Source of the DNA: Galeopsis tetrahit
Lineage: Eukaryota; Streptophyta; Magnoliopsida; Lamiales; Lamiaceae
Direction: 5' to 3'
DNA: 64,000 nt
Assembly: GCA_963675135.1 (NCBI GenBank)
Contig: OY776120.1
Span: 18,876,001-18,940,000, forward strand
Shown: positions 33,587 to 45,062 of the stretch, piece after piece
Numbering within the stretch: position 1 is the stretch's first letter
How the letters are laid out: each line of letters starts with the position of its first letter
Translations under genes and position numbers: made by a program
The notes under the pieces: generated by a model
Seen by the model: the letters and a program-made list of their open reading frames with translations, nothing else
Told to the model about the DNA's origin: nothing
Databases searched by the model: none

Positions 33587-34920
33587 TCTTGTTGAAGGTA
33601 TTCCCAATGAGGTCTATTACAACTCACAAGTGTGTGATGCATGCCAAAAAGGTAAACAGGTAAAGGGTTCTTTCAAATCAATTCCAATTCTCTCAACCAG
33701 TAGAATCTTAGAACTTCTACACATGGATCTTCATGGTCCTATTAAACCTCCAACATTGAATGGTAGGAGATACACCCTTATTATGGTTGATTATTACTCA
33801 AAATTCACTTGGGTAGTCTTCTTGCACAAGAAGAGTGACACTCTGACTCAACTACCAGAGTTGTTGAAGAGATTACAAGTTGAGAAAGGACAGCCCATTA
33901 TCAAGATTCGTAGTGATAAAGGGACGGTGTTCATTAATTCCTATATCAATGAATTTTGTTCTAAAAGTGGTATCCAGCACTTGACTAGTGCAGCTAGGAC
34001 TCCACAACAGAACGAAGTTGTTGAAAGAAAAAACCGGACTCTTAAAGAAGCCTGTAGATCCATGATAGCAAAGTATAAAACTCCACAAAAGTTTTGGGCT
34101 GAGACGAACAACACTGCTTGTCACACCCAGAACAGAAGTGCTATCAACAAAGTACATGGTAAGACACCTTATAAGTAAGGTATGAAGGGTAGAAAACCTC
34201 GAGTATCGTATTTTCATATATTTGGATGCAAATGCTTCATCCACAATAATAGGAAGAGTAAGTTAAATGCTTTCGATGCTAAAGCAGATGAGGGGATATT
34301 CTTAGGATACTCCTCTACTAGCAAGACATTCAGAGTATTCAATTACTCTACTATTTCGATGCTAAAGCAGATAAGGGGAAGAAACACCACATGTTGTTTT
34401 CGATGAATCTATACAAGACTCGTCTACCCACCAGATCAGTAAGAAAGTAAGTGAGTTAAAGCTTCAATCCAACGATAAAATAGAAGTGTACGAATTTGTA
34501 CAAGCTTACAATTCATTTTTGAATATTCTTCATGATTCTGAAGATGGGGTGAAGGTAAGTGACAAAGGTAAGTCTACTAGACCAGTTGACATGCCTGTTC
34601 TAGTTGACTCGTCTCCTATAAATAAATCTGCTAGTATAGATGATGTAGATATGCATGATGCTGTAAATGATTTAGTTGATGAAAGTGTGTTTGTTAAAAC
34701 TAGAAAGACTTGGAAATCAGCCCATTCAACTGATCTTATATTAGGTTATTCCAGTAAGGGTGTCAAGACTAGACGACAACTCTTTGAATTGCAAGAAGGG
34801 ACTAATCCATCTCTCTTTTGCTGGTGCTATTTCCTCTCTTCTATTGAGCCTAAGATTGTTAAAGAAGCCTTGGCTGATAGCAATTGGATAATGGCCATGC
34901 AAGAGAAGTTGAATCAGTAA
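33587..34920 (+). pseudogene. Pol of element B: integrase core and linker, truncated
   Basis: Continues the integrase after E: VCDACQKGKQ (zinc Cys pair intact), HMDLHGP, RSDKGTVF (usual Glu after GT replaced by Val) and PQQNEVVERKNRT (usual Gly replaced by Glu). The D,D,E residues themselves remain. A stop TAA at 34176 and frame changes near 34370-34480 follow. The linker ends in IEPKIVKEALADSNWIMAMQEKLNQ, the normal entrance to RT. At about 34918 the sequence switches to element D in the opposite strand. RT and everything beyond are lost. Confidence 0.82.
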
Positions 34921-36632
34921 TGGCAAATCATTTACACTGATCTGAGTTTTAGCAGAAACGCAAGGGTTGTAATTCACTTCAACTTTTACAAACGCAATAG
35001 GTTTCTTATTTTCAGAAAATTTGGAATTTTTACCTTGATAGTCAATACCTGTTTTCCTTGAGTTGTTAGCCATTAGAGACTCTTCCAGTTCCATCTTTCC
35101 TTCAGAAAAATCTTTTAAAACTGAATGAGGCTTCTTTCAACCTGTGTTCAAGTTTAGAGATTTCAACATCCTTCCTTGTCAGAATGCCTTCAAGCTTGAT
35201 AATAGATCCTCTTAAGTCAGAGTTTTCAAAATTTAGAGACTTAATTATATGATTAAGTTTCTTAGTTTCAGAAGATGTCTTAAAAAAAATTTCATTTGTT
35301 AAAGGGTTTTCATAAGAATATTTCTTAAAATCAAGAACAAACACTTCTAGTCTTTCTTTGAGTTTAGAAATTTCTTTATCCCTCTTTCTTAAAAGACTTT
35401 ATAGTTTAGAAATTGTTTTAGATAAGTCTTAAATATCAACATCACTTCTGGATAGTCCTGCTTTACTTGAGGTACCTGTTTTTGAGACAGAACTTGTGAA
35501 ACAATTAAATTTTGGAGTACTATTACTCAGTGATTCTCCAAATGATGGCTCATTTTTCCTTAAATCGTAATAATCATTCATATCATCATCAAAAGTATCA
35601 TCATATTCAATTCTTGCATAGAAAGCTTTTTCAACATCTTTTTCAGGATCATTCTCAACATTAGAGTTATCACTTAAAGTAGCACTAAAATTAAGCTTTT
35701 TTTTTTTAGTAAGGTGTAGGCACATTCATTAGCATAATAACCATATCCAGAACATGCATCACATTAAACATTCTTCCTATATTCTTGATCAGATCTAAAC
35801 TTGCTACCTCTCTCCAATTGTCTGGCTTGATTGAAATTATTCTTCCTAACAGGCAATTGTTGAGTGTTATTAATCTGAACCTTAGGTTGAATATTATCTT
35901 TAAACTTGTTGTTCTTGTTCCTTAATAAGATTTTGAACTGTTTAGTAATAAAAGCCATGTAATCAGAATTGTTGAAACATCTCTCAATTTCATCTTCATC
36001 AGATTCGATTTCAATAACATAAGGAGACTTTTCAGAACACGACTCAATACATCAATATCTTCAACTTCTTTTATAGCACATATCTTAGGATCAAAACATT
36101 TAGGGACAGGTCTAAGAATTTTATGTACTAACCTTGTATTGGATATTGAATCTCCAAGAGAGTGAGCTTCTTTTGAAATTTCAGTCAACCTTTCATTGTG
36201 AGATGAAATGGTTTCATCATCTTTCATCCTCAAATTCTCAAATTTGGTTTCAAACATACGAAGTCTGGTCCTTCGTACACTGTCTGATCTTTCATAATGT
36301 TCTTGCATATGATCCCATGCATCCTTCGAATATATGCAATTTAAGATGATTTTGAACATTGAGGCATCAGTTGAGGTGAAGATAGCATTTAATGCCTTTG
36401 AGTTATAACTGGCAGCAGTGATTTCATCATTTGTCCAGTCGAGCTCTCACTTGATCCGAGCTTCAGTATCTTCATCTGCCGTGGTTCTTGGTTGAGTCCA
36501 ACCAGCAAGAACACTCCTCCAGGCTCGTTCATCAATGGATTTTATGTAGATTCTCATCTTTGGTTTCCAAAAGGCATAGTTTGTGTCATTTAGAATAAGA
36601 GGCTTTAGTGCGGGTGAAAGTGGACACTCCAT
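34921..36632 (-). pseudogene. Gag of element D, decayed
   Basis: Starts MECPLSPALKPLILNDTNYAFWKPKMRIYIKSIDERAW. It is broken by a stop at about 36447, a frameshift near 36040, stops near 35764 and 35429, and others. The zinc knuckle reads CDACSGYGYYANEC, with Tyr in place of the His ligand of A (GHY to GYY). It retains the acidic region and the coiled-coil block (about 35100-35340). Confidence 0.8.
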
Positions 36633-36683
36633 TTTAAAATTACACACTCTAAGCAAAATTTCTACTTAGTGTATCAAGTAGTT

Positions 36684-36696
36684 GACTCTGATACCA
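36684..36696 (-). other. Primer-binding site of element D
   Basis: The minus strand reads TGGTATCAGAGTC, two bases after the LTR end. It is the initiator-tRNA-Met type. Confidence 0.8.
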
Positions 36697-36698
36697 AC

Positions 36699-37417
36699 TG
36701 AAAGTGTGTGTGCGTGTGAACTCATTGGTGTTGTCAGTTGTGTTGGTACTATCGTGACAACATTAAGCAACGGAAATTAAAATGCACTTTAGAAAATGGA
36801 AGTATTCAAAATTTGCGTATATTATAAAATAATCTACGCTGTTCACTGTATAAAATATGTGAAACGGATTACAACCTCTTAGAGGTGTACAATTTCGAAT
36901 GAGTGTATACGATTTACTAGAACCTATGAAACTATCTCCCTCTTAGGTCTATGCATAAAACTCTAGTAAATAAGACTATGATCAACACACTATTATTCGG
37001 GTTTACAATAGTATATTAATCTACAAGAAGAAACAATAATATTCCTAACTAGAAGCGTATACGCATTCTATAGACTAGTAATCAAGATTTAGCATTTCTT
37101 CTTGTATATCTTGTGTTGAGGCAGCTACGGTATTTATAAGTATCATGGACTAACTGCCTTCAACTCCTATGATCATCACAGCCGTGAGATAAAGCGGTTA
37201 TGGAACTTCTCTTCACATCTCCTTGAATGTAGGAACTTGCTATATTATATATGCCTAGTAACTTCTCACTCCTATACAACTGTGTGACCTGGTGTTGCCC
37301 ACGTCTTCTAAATGCATTAGAGACATTACTAAACAACAAGTGTAAGATCGGAGTTAGTGAGAGAAGGAAGGGCAAATTCTGATGTTGTCATAAGTGTTGG
37401 GAACATTAGTTACAACA
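36699..37417 (-). repeat. LTR of element D
   Basis: About 719 bp. It ends CACACTTTCA next to the PBS and starts TGTTGTAACTA (outer border inferred). TATAAATA (minus strand) at about 37131-37138. Only the terminal bases and general layout resemble the A/X LTRs. Confidence 0.65.
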
Positions 37418-37965
37418 CTTGGTTGTAAGTGTTAGATCATTATACAGATATATGTTGTAATTTTTATTTATTAATTTAATTTAGCAGTAGGACGATGCAT
37501 TGCAATTGTAATTTGCATAGAGTAAACACATTAATATGAAGTGCAATCATATAAAAAATTTATATATTGAATCAACGATCAAATAATATCTGAAATGTTT
37601 TTTTATTGTAAAATATGACGAAGTCTTTGTTACCATAAAAGACTCGAAGAGTTTTATATGATCAATTTTGACAACAACTTCTAAAATACGTAGGTCATGT
37701 TTGTTTTGGGACGTTGAGTATGATAGGATGTAATTTTATGTCAAATCAATTATGTAAAAATGAGTGATGCTATATTATTATATTAATTATTTGAGAAGTA
37801 TAGTAATCATTAAATGATTTGGGTAATTATTAGATGGTGAAATTATTATAAAATGATTTTAAATTATACGAGGGTGCAAATAAAAAAATTTACGTTAAAT
37901 ATAATTAATTTTGGACTTCTATGTACATGTGAATTTAGAAAATTTTATCTATAGGTTCATGCTAA

Positions 37966-38007
<42 letters not shown>

Positions 38008-38080
38008 GTGTGTAATTAGATCATAAAAGTGTGAATTATACAACTCAATAATCTTATTTATCCAATCATAAGTAGGGGAG
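37418..38080. other. AT-rich intergenic DNA
   Basis: No coding or transposon signal seen except the compound microsatellite at 37967-38007. Confidence 0.6.
37967..38007. repeat. Compound microsatellite (TA)n(GA)n
   Basis: (TA)12 followed by (GA)8 or so. Confidence 0.95.
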
Positions 38081-38084
38081 TAAG

Positions 38085-38470
38085 TAAGTCGAGCCAATTC
38101 GCTATCTACTTGTGCTCGACTCGAAAAAAGATCGAAATTGACTCAAAGTTAATAGAGTCGAGTTTCGACCTACTCAAGTAGCTATCGAGTTCGAGCTCAT
38201 AAATACTCGGCTCGAAAGGCCCGCGAGCCTAATCGAGTTTGAACAATATTTACTATTTTTCCATTAATATACGGAGTATAATTTATATACAGATAAGATA
38301 GCTCGACTCGAGCTCGAGTTTATTTTAAAAAAATTATTATTAATTTTGAATATTATATAGGTACCGAGTCGAGCCAAGATCGAGTTTATCGAGTCGAGCT
38401 CGATCATGAAATTTTAGGCTCATCTAGTCGAGTTTAAAATTTATTCGGTTGAGTGCGAGTTTGAATTTAT
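38085..38470. repeat. TCGAG/GAGCTCGA-rich dispersed repeat
   Basis: Dense GAGTCGAG, GCTCGACTCGAGCTCGAG and TCGAGTTT motifs in both orientations over about 390 bp, in otherwise AT-rich DNA. It looks like a degenerate transposon-derived repeat with internal palindromes. Family not recognised and borders uncertain. Confidence 0.5.
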
Positions 38471-38809
38471 TATGAGGTAAGAGAAAAATATAAAATGGTG
38501 TCAAGTGTGATTTTCAAGAAAATAATATATTGATAAGATGTATTAGTATGATATATAGATATATTTAGGGATGGACTTGGTTGGATGGTGAAATCCAGAT
38601 ATTAAATCTCGAACTAAAACAAGACGGGGGATGTTACGTTCCACGTCCGGACGGATGAATTCCAAAACAAACATGCCCGTACGTATTTGCTTGAAATGGC
38701 GTGACGGGGGAGGTATTTTAGGTATTCTTCCAAAACCCATATTTTCTTGAGTTGATGTGATATATTTTTATCACGGAAAAAATAGTAGGCATCATCATTC
38801 TTTATACTG

Positions 38810-38818
<9 letters not shown>

Positions 38819-38844
<26 letters not shown>
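38819..38844. repeat. (TA)n microsatellite
   Basis: About 13 TA units, followed by TATTATATG. A second AT-rich run, (TTTA)n then (TA)n, lies at about 38875-38909. Confidence 0.95.
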
Positions 38845-38850
<6 letters not shown>

Positions 38851-39099
38851 GCAGCTCAGGGGGCCTCCACTGATTATTTATTTATTTATTTATATATATA
38901 TATATATATTTCTTCCGTTTTTTTTATTATTTGTACACTTTTTTTTATTGAAACGTTTCAAGATTTTTTGCACACTTATAATAAGTAAATAATCTATAAA
39001 ATTAATATTTTTACTACATTATTTTATTTTCAAAATTATCACTCATTTTGGGTTCCCTACATCTCACTAAATTCTCTTTAAATCTCACTATAAGCAAAT

Positions 39100-39990
39100 T
39101 AAATTTGCACCCAATCAAATGGCGACACATGGACAAATATATATTAAAATCAAACTAATTTACTATTTAAAATTTGGGAATTTAATTAAATTAATTCTCG
39201 AATTAAATAGTTAAATTGGTGATATTTAATATACACAATACAAGTCGATCAAATTATACGAGTATCGAAATACTCGTAGTTGGTAAGAATAAATTTGACT
39301 TACCATATATGGAGGAAATCAAATCACGTATCTTAAAAAAGAAAGATAGTTAAATTAAAACCAATCAAGCCAATCAAATCGGCATCAGCCAATAAGAAGG
39401 CGCCACGTGGCACGGCAAAGAGGGAAAGTCTTCACTCCCTCACCATATAAATAGGGTCCTCCCTCATTCATTTCAAAACACAACACAAAAAGCATTTCAA
39501 GACTCTAAAATTCTCTACACAGATTCAAAGCATTCTTGAGCATTCGAAGGAACTTCAAAGGCGTTCTTCACCCAAAATCATCTGAAAGCGACGTTCGATC
39601 CAAGATCAAGGCATTAAAGCCCCTCGAATCGGCGTTCTCCTCAGAGTGTTCTTCGCAAATCTTCGAAGATTTAAAGGCGTTCTTCGCGGATTCTTGAAGA
39701 TTCAAAGACGTTCTTCATCGCATTTGAAGGCGTTCGTCCAAAAGCTCCCCAAATCAGCATTTAACGTTACGAACATTCAAGTTCAATCGTGATCAAGATC
39801 GAAGCAAAGACCATGCCCAAAAAAAACCGTTCAAGTCAAAGTCAACGATCAAAGAGAAGAATCAGAGGAATAAAATAGAGATTATAAATCCACAAAATTT
39901 CTCGATTTAATCAGAAGGAAATAAAATTGTATTTCAAATTCGTGTTTTTATATTAATTTCATGAAATTTGTTGTTACACTCACATCACTC
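39100..39990 (+). repeat. Solo-LTR-like region with a strong core promoter and no ORF
   Basis: CCAAT-like boxes (39388), a palindromic G-box CCACGTGG at 39403-39410, then TATAAATA at 39446-39453. A transcript-leader-like stretch follows, rich in CAAAACACAACAC. It holds six or more copies of an AAGGCGTTCTTC-like unit (39550-39740). No coding frame follows. This layout is typical of the U3-R-U5 of a plant LTR. Exact ends and target duplication not found. Confidence 0.45.
39446..39453 (+). promoter_or_regulatory. TATA box in the solo-LTR-like region
   Basis: CACCATATAAATAGGG, 36 bp downstream of the G-box, with a C-rich start-site-like region about 30 bp further on. Confidence 0.6.
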
Positions 39991-40612
39991 AAAATAATAC
40001 TCACTTATTTAACCCCACACATCACTAAAAATTCATATTTCTTAAAAAATGAGTTTGTTAAGATATGCAAGTCATCACGAGATAGGGGAGGTATATTATA
40101 AGTTCTACATTTGTCTACATAACAAAAGTCATTAAATTAAAATTAATAAAATGAGGTCTATTGAAAATTTTATAATGAATTTTTGTTTGTAAATATAATG
40201 GTACAAAATTATTTTGTATTTATAGTAATGCAAATTGGGCCCCCAGTCTAAAATTCCTTCATCCGTTACTGTATATATGATAATATATAGTTGCAAATAT
40301 TGCACTAATTAAATATTGTATCATTTAAGAACCAAATACTGTATCACGATCTCTATAAATCTCATTTTCACATCTAACTTTCGAGTAAGGACACCTAATT
40401 TTTTTTTCCTAATTGAATTCGGATTGCTAGTGGCAGTTTCAATAAATCAATTTAATTATCCCATTAAGAAATTCAGTGTTAATAATCATATATATCAATC
40501 TTAATTGGGACATACATCTAACTACGACTTGAATAATTCATGTCAATCTATCTGTTTCAATTTGATAAATATTTAATTTAAACATTAATTAATTTTCTAA
40601 GTTTAAATAATA

Positions 40613-40846
40613 CTCCCTCCATCCGCCTATAAGCTTCCCAATTTACCATTTTGGTCCGTCCACCTATAAGCTTCCCATACATTTTTTTGGTAAGTACTTT
40701 TTCTTACACTTCACTTTATATCTTACTTTTTCTCTCTATCTCTCTCCTCTCTCAATCACATCACTTGTACTATATCTATTATTTAATCACTTTTCTTAAT
40801 CTATGTGCCATAAAGTAACGTGAAACTTATAGGCACACGGAGAAAG
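40613..40846. mobile_element. Stowaway-like MITE 1
   Basis: 234 bp flanked by TA on each side. The left end is CTCCCTCCATCCGCCTATAAGC and the right end is its imperfect inverse (CTTATAGGCACACGGAGAAAG). Non-coding. The CTCCCTCC ends and TA target fit plant Tc1/mariner Stowaway MITEs. Confidence 0.8.
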
Positions 40847-41261
40847 TATATATATATATATAAATATATATTTTTTAAATTCGGCAGAGTTTCGTCTAAA
40901 TCTATTGTATTCCTAAATATTTAAATTTCTACTGTATCCAGTTTCGACTCGATTAAAATTAATCAAGTCTAAACACACGATCTACAACACACAAACAACC
41001 AACTCATCCCCTCAACTCCATCGTCATTTTATTTCAACATATTCTATGTATAACACAAATTAAAATACTAAAAATAATTAATTAAATTCTGAGTATATTC
41101 AAACAATTCTAGCACTTAAATTCTAACACTTAACACATACATGCATAACAATTAATAATTATATTCTAACAATTAACACAAAAAAATGCACAAGAATTAA
41201 CAATTAATTTCTAACAATTCTAAAAATAAAATTAAATTCTAACGATTAACACATACCTACA

Positions 41262-41269
<8 letters not shown>

Positions 41270-41304
<35 letters not shown>
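41270..41304. repeat. (TA)n microsatellite
   Basis: About 17 TA units. Confidence 0.95.
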
Positions 41305-41308
<4 letters not shown>

Positions 41309-41497
41309 CAAATTTAACTAATGAGAACTAATAAATTTACCTTAGAAACGATCCCCTCAAAGCGTAGACCAAAAAAATATCTAAACGATTGGCCCGATCT
41401 GTAGCTCCGGCAGCTGCGGCAAGCTTGGCAGCAACAGCCTCCTTCTTTTGGCAAAGTAGAACAGCCGACTTCTGGGGGAAGAAGAGGGTTTCTTATA

Positions 41498-41791
41498 CTC
41501 CCTCCGTTCAATTTTATTATGCCAATTTCTCTGGGCACATGTTTTAATGAATATTGATTAGTTTATGTATAAAATAGATAAGTTGGGGGTATGATGGGAT
41601 GTTGTGGGGTCCATTTATAGGTAAAGTGATTGTTTATGAATAAAGTTAGTGGCAAATTGAGTAAATAAGTGATGGTTTGAGGGTAGATATAAAGTAGTGT
41701 GAATAGTATTATTTCCAAAAAAGGGAATGAGCATAATAAAACTGGACAACCAAAAAAGGAAAGTGGGAATAATAAAATTGGACGGAGGGAG
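41498..41791. mobile_element. Stowaway-like MITE 2
   Basis: 294 bp flanked by TA (41496-41497 and 41792-41793). Terminal inverted repeats CTCCCTCCGTTCAATTTTATTAT and AATAAAATTGGACGGAGGGAG, about 23 bp with one mismatch. Non-coding, mobilised by a mariner transposase in trans. Confidence 0.88.
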
Positions 41792-41799
41792 TATTTAAT

Positions 41800-42055
41800 T
41801 ATGGCGAGCGTTTTGGTGAGGGGCCCACTGCACTCCCTCAATTAATGGTGTGACCCAATTGGCGAGCGGGCACTCCCTCAATTTGGCGAGCATTCAAATT
41901 TGTTGTCCACGCCATTGTATTTTTTGGCGAGCGATACTAAATGCACTCGCCATTTCGCAAGTGTGGTTCACCCACTCGCCATTTCACTCGCAAATTGTGT
42001 CACTCGCCATTTCCCTCGTCAATTTCCGTCGCCATTTGTGCCAAATTTTGTAGTG
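41800..42055. mobile_element. CACTA-like terminal fragment
   Basis: The right end reads ...CCAAATTTTGTAGTG, the inverse of CACTACAAAATTTGG, a CACTA-type terminus. The preceding 250 bp carry about eight GGCGAG/CTCGCC motifs in both orientations, like the subterminal repeats of En/Spm elements. The left terminus was not found. MITE 2 abuts this fragment. Confidence 0.45.
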
Positions 42056-43116
42056 AGTACGTACTTCTTTGTCCTTCCGTCCAATTTCATGTTTCTCACA
42101 CGTTTTTTATTGTACAATTTCATTATTCTCATTTTTTCTTTTAAAATTAATATTATTCACACTATTTTATCTCCACCCTTAAATTTTGATCACTTATCTA
42201 CTCAAAATGTCATCAATTTATCAATAAACAATCATTATATTTATAAACGGATCGCACAATATTGCATTATACTCTCAATATATTTACTTTATATATATAT
42301 ATATATAAATTAATCAATAATCAATAAAATATGTTCTTAGAGTAATTGACATAATAAATTTGGATGATGTGAGTAATAGTTAATACTATATCAATTAAAT
42401 AATTTTCTTTTAATTTAGAAGTTTGAACCCTTGTAGACTGATGCTAATCTTTTCTTGCTTAGATATTGTTTTAATGGGCGGGTAACTGCTAACATGAGGG
42501 GAAGCAGTGCAGAGGAAGTAGCCGAGTGAGTGTTAAGCGAACCATCTTTATCAGGTTTGAACGTTTGACTAACTTAGTTAGCCCATATTATTTTGCTATA
42601 GTTATTTGTGTACCAAAAAAGGGTATTACAAATTTGTTCAGCAACTAAGGATGGTGAGTACCTTTGCTTTAAATTTGCTTTCTATTTGCGTATGCTCATG
42701 TATGTACAATTTGAATTGAGCATTTATGGATCCTATTGAAACAATAACTGGGTGGTGGGTTCTTTACCTGATGAATTGTCTCTTGTCCTTAGTTGGGATA
42801 ATATAATATTCTAGCATCAATAAATTTTTCTAATGTTTACTTCTGAATTCTAAAAATCGGTATGTATATTGTGTTATTGCAGTTGTCTTATTTGTATCCT
42901 TTTATATAAAAGCCTTTTCTTAATTAGGTTGCTTCAATGGAAGTTCACTACCATTTTCTTCGCCTTTGGAACCAGCAGCTAAGGAGATGATGAAAAAGAC
43001 ATTTGTGAGGCAAGGAGAGGTCACCTCATGAAAGGAGATTTGGCTACTCCACGAATTTGAATATTTTGTATAGGTAAGTTGTTGTATCCGTTAACCCCTT
43101 ACTTTCTCTTTGTTAT
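42056..43116 (+). other. Host DNA left of element C, with possible exon pieces
   Basis: An AT-rich start with a MITE-like phrase (TCCTTCCGTCCAATTTCATG, 42072) is followed by gene-like sequence. At about 42926-43030, after a pyrimidine-rich AATTAG acceptor-like site, a short frame reads GCFNGSSLPFSSPLEPAAKEMMKKTFVRQ before a stop. Near 42466-42530 another short frame ends at a GTGAGT donor-like site. These could be exons of a decayed or unrecognised host gene in whose intron C sits. No protein family is recognised. Confidence 0.3.
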
Positions 43117-44924
43117 TGTTGGGAATAAAATGACATATGTTTTGATTAAATACCAAAACCCCCTGAGACATGCCTAAGTCTAGATGATTGTGTTCTAAGA
43201 TTGTTAGAACACATAGCATAAGGCTAGATGAGTAGCTGATATGTTAGGCAGCTCTTAGATGACTAGATGCACAATGTGAGGGGGAACCTATACTTGGAAG
43301 ATTATCAGGAACAAGTCCCCTCAAAGCTCAAATTCTGGAACAATCACTAAAGCAAAGAAAAACTCTATAGAACATCATATGCTCTGATCAGGAGAGTTGT
43401 CCAGAAGAGCTATCTCTATGCAAGAACAAGATTGTAAAGCTCAAAAAGACAAGATTAGGCAAATGTTCTGATCAGGAGAGTTGTCCAGAAATGTTAACTC
43501 TGTGAGAAAACAAAAGCTCAGAAGCTAAAAGACCATATATGTTGATCAGGAGAGTTGTCCCATAAGAGTTGTCTCAGCAAGTTTGAACCAGAACAAAAGT
43601 TCTAATGTTTGAAGGTCAACCATGCTCAAGAGTTAGAGACAACCATACCCTAAAGAACTTCAATTCAACATGCTAAGATCACCTTGAAGTGAAGCAAAGG
43701 GAAAGAGCCAAGTCATCTGAAGAAGAGCAAGCCAACTTTGCTGATAAGCAAAACTGCTGATAGTGATAAGGAGAGTTGTTCAGTTGATAAGGAATGTTGT
43801 CCTATCATTGGATCAATCTTCAGAAGCCATATCCAAGTCCTAACAAGAAGTCAAACATTGGGAAAAGTGCTGCAGAATGAAGACAAAGTCTTAACAGTCG
43901 TTTATTACCCAAATAAGGACATGTCACTATCAAAGAATCTGTCTTCCAGTTTGAAGAAGTCAAGGAAGACATTTATAGCAATTTGGGGCTGCCTCTCCAA
44001 CGGGCAAATCCTCAAATTTTTCTATAAATACAGAAGTGTGAAGACCATTTGAAAGCATCCAACTAAGACCAACTACCAAGCCAACTATCCTACAAGAATT
44101 CAAGTGCTTTCAAAGCTTTCAAAAGAGACTATCTTAGTCTTCATACACTTCTTCTAAGCTGAACTTACTGTATTTCCATACAAAGCTTAGAGAGATATCC
44201 TAATCCTTATACACTGATCTTCATTGTAAAGGATATCTCATTAGTTGGAACCTTACTTCAACCCTTACCTCTCTCAAGTGAGAAAGTGAGAAGGTTGTAG
44301 TAGTAGAAGTGGTAGGAGCTGACTGTTGAGAGAAGAACAGTTCAGTTCTGAGTTGATAAGAGGGTACTAGGACTCTAGACATCCTAGGGATCAATTCACC
44401 AAGGAGTGGCGTTCTTGATCAAGTGCACCTTGGCACTATAAAACAAGTTAATTCCAAGAGTGAAGGAATTATCCTGTTAAATCAGGGAAAGTGGATGTAG
44501 GAGCTTGAGTCTCTGAACCACTATAACCTCCTGTGTTGATTTGCTTTTCAAGTACTTTCATTCATTCAACAGTGCACACAAAACTGATATTTGAAAAGAT
44601 ACATACTCAAAGACTGTGCAAAACTGTTTTGGACAAGTTCCCTGAAAACTGGACTGTATTGACACATTGATTTCAGAAACATAAGGAGTCTAAACTTAAA
44701 GGGCCAACCACTATTCCGCACATATAACTCCCCTAGATAGTTATTCAACTAAGTACTCAATAGTACTTAGTAGTTTGATTATCTTAGAAGAGTTAATCAT
44801 CTCAGCAGAGTTGTCCAAGACAACCTAGCTGAGCTCTGGTTTGATCAAAGTTGAAAAGAATTGCATACAAGTGTATTCCCCCCCCCCCCCATACACTTGT
44901 TATATACTCCTTTCAGGACCAACA
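43117..44924 (+). repeat. 5' LTR of element C
   Basis: 1808 bp, TGTTGG...CCAACA. TATAAATA at 44023-44030, likely start site about 30 bp on. The R/U5 module GTGGATGTAGG...TGAACCACTATAA lies at 44490-44526. U5 has a perfect 10-bp inverted repeat (ACAAGTGTAT at 44867 and ATACACTTGT at 44891) around T plus 13 C. U3 holds several GATCAGGAGAGTTGTCC phrases (43391, 43462, 43545). Confidence 0.95.
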
Positions 44925-44926
44925 AG

Positions 44927-44938
44927 TGGTATCAGAGC
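44927..44938 (+). other. Primer-binding site of element C
   Basis: TGGTATCAGAGC two bases after the LTR. Perfect initiator-tRNA-Met type. Confidence 0.95.
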
Positions 44939-45062
44939 AGGGGTTCAAAGACCACTGTTTCTGAAAATCCATCTTGATTTTCAAAATTCACATATTTGTG
45001 TGGTCACTGAACTGATCTCTATCTGAAATCTCTTACCTGTTGACTAACTGCTTTCTTGAGAT

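Larger units (their letters stand above)
8335..34920 (+). mobile_element. Element B: decayed Sirevirus-like copia hosting four later insertions
   Basis: Plus-strand element pieced together across insertions. The 5' LTR is 8335-9042, 19635-20134 and 21940-22032, followed by the PBS at 22035. Gag is 22204-23712 and 25583-26600. Protease, integrase and the linker to RT are 26600-27112 and 33587-34920. The LTR starts TATTGGGATATGAAT (a TG to TA change is likely) and ends GGGACCAACA, matching the ends of E. It was inserted into or fused with remnant G. RT, RNase H and the 3' LTR are missing: the frame stops at 34920 where minus-strand element D begins. Hosting A, S1, S2 and E makes it the oldest layer of this nest. 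Confidence 0.75.
34921..37417 (-). mobile_element. Element D: truncated copia (LTR plus gag), distant relative of A
   Basis: In its sense: LTR (37417-36699), PBS (36696-36684), gag (36632 down to 34921), then an abrupt end at the junction with B. Gag order and motifs match A, but with much lower identity. No pol, no 3' LTR. The target-site duplication cannot be found. Confidence 0.75.

Noticed and set aside
43738..44052. 104-codon frame in both LTRs of C
   Set aside because: Lies in U3, ends at the TATA region, has no recognisable domain, and is present only because LTRs are duplicated.
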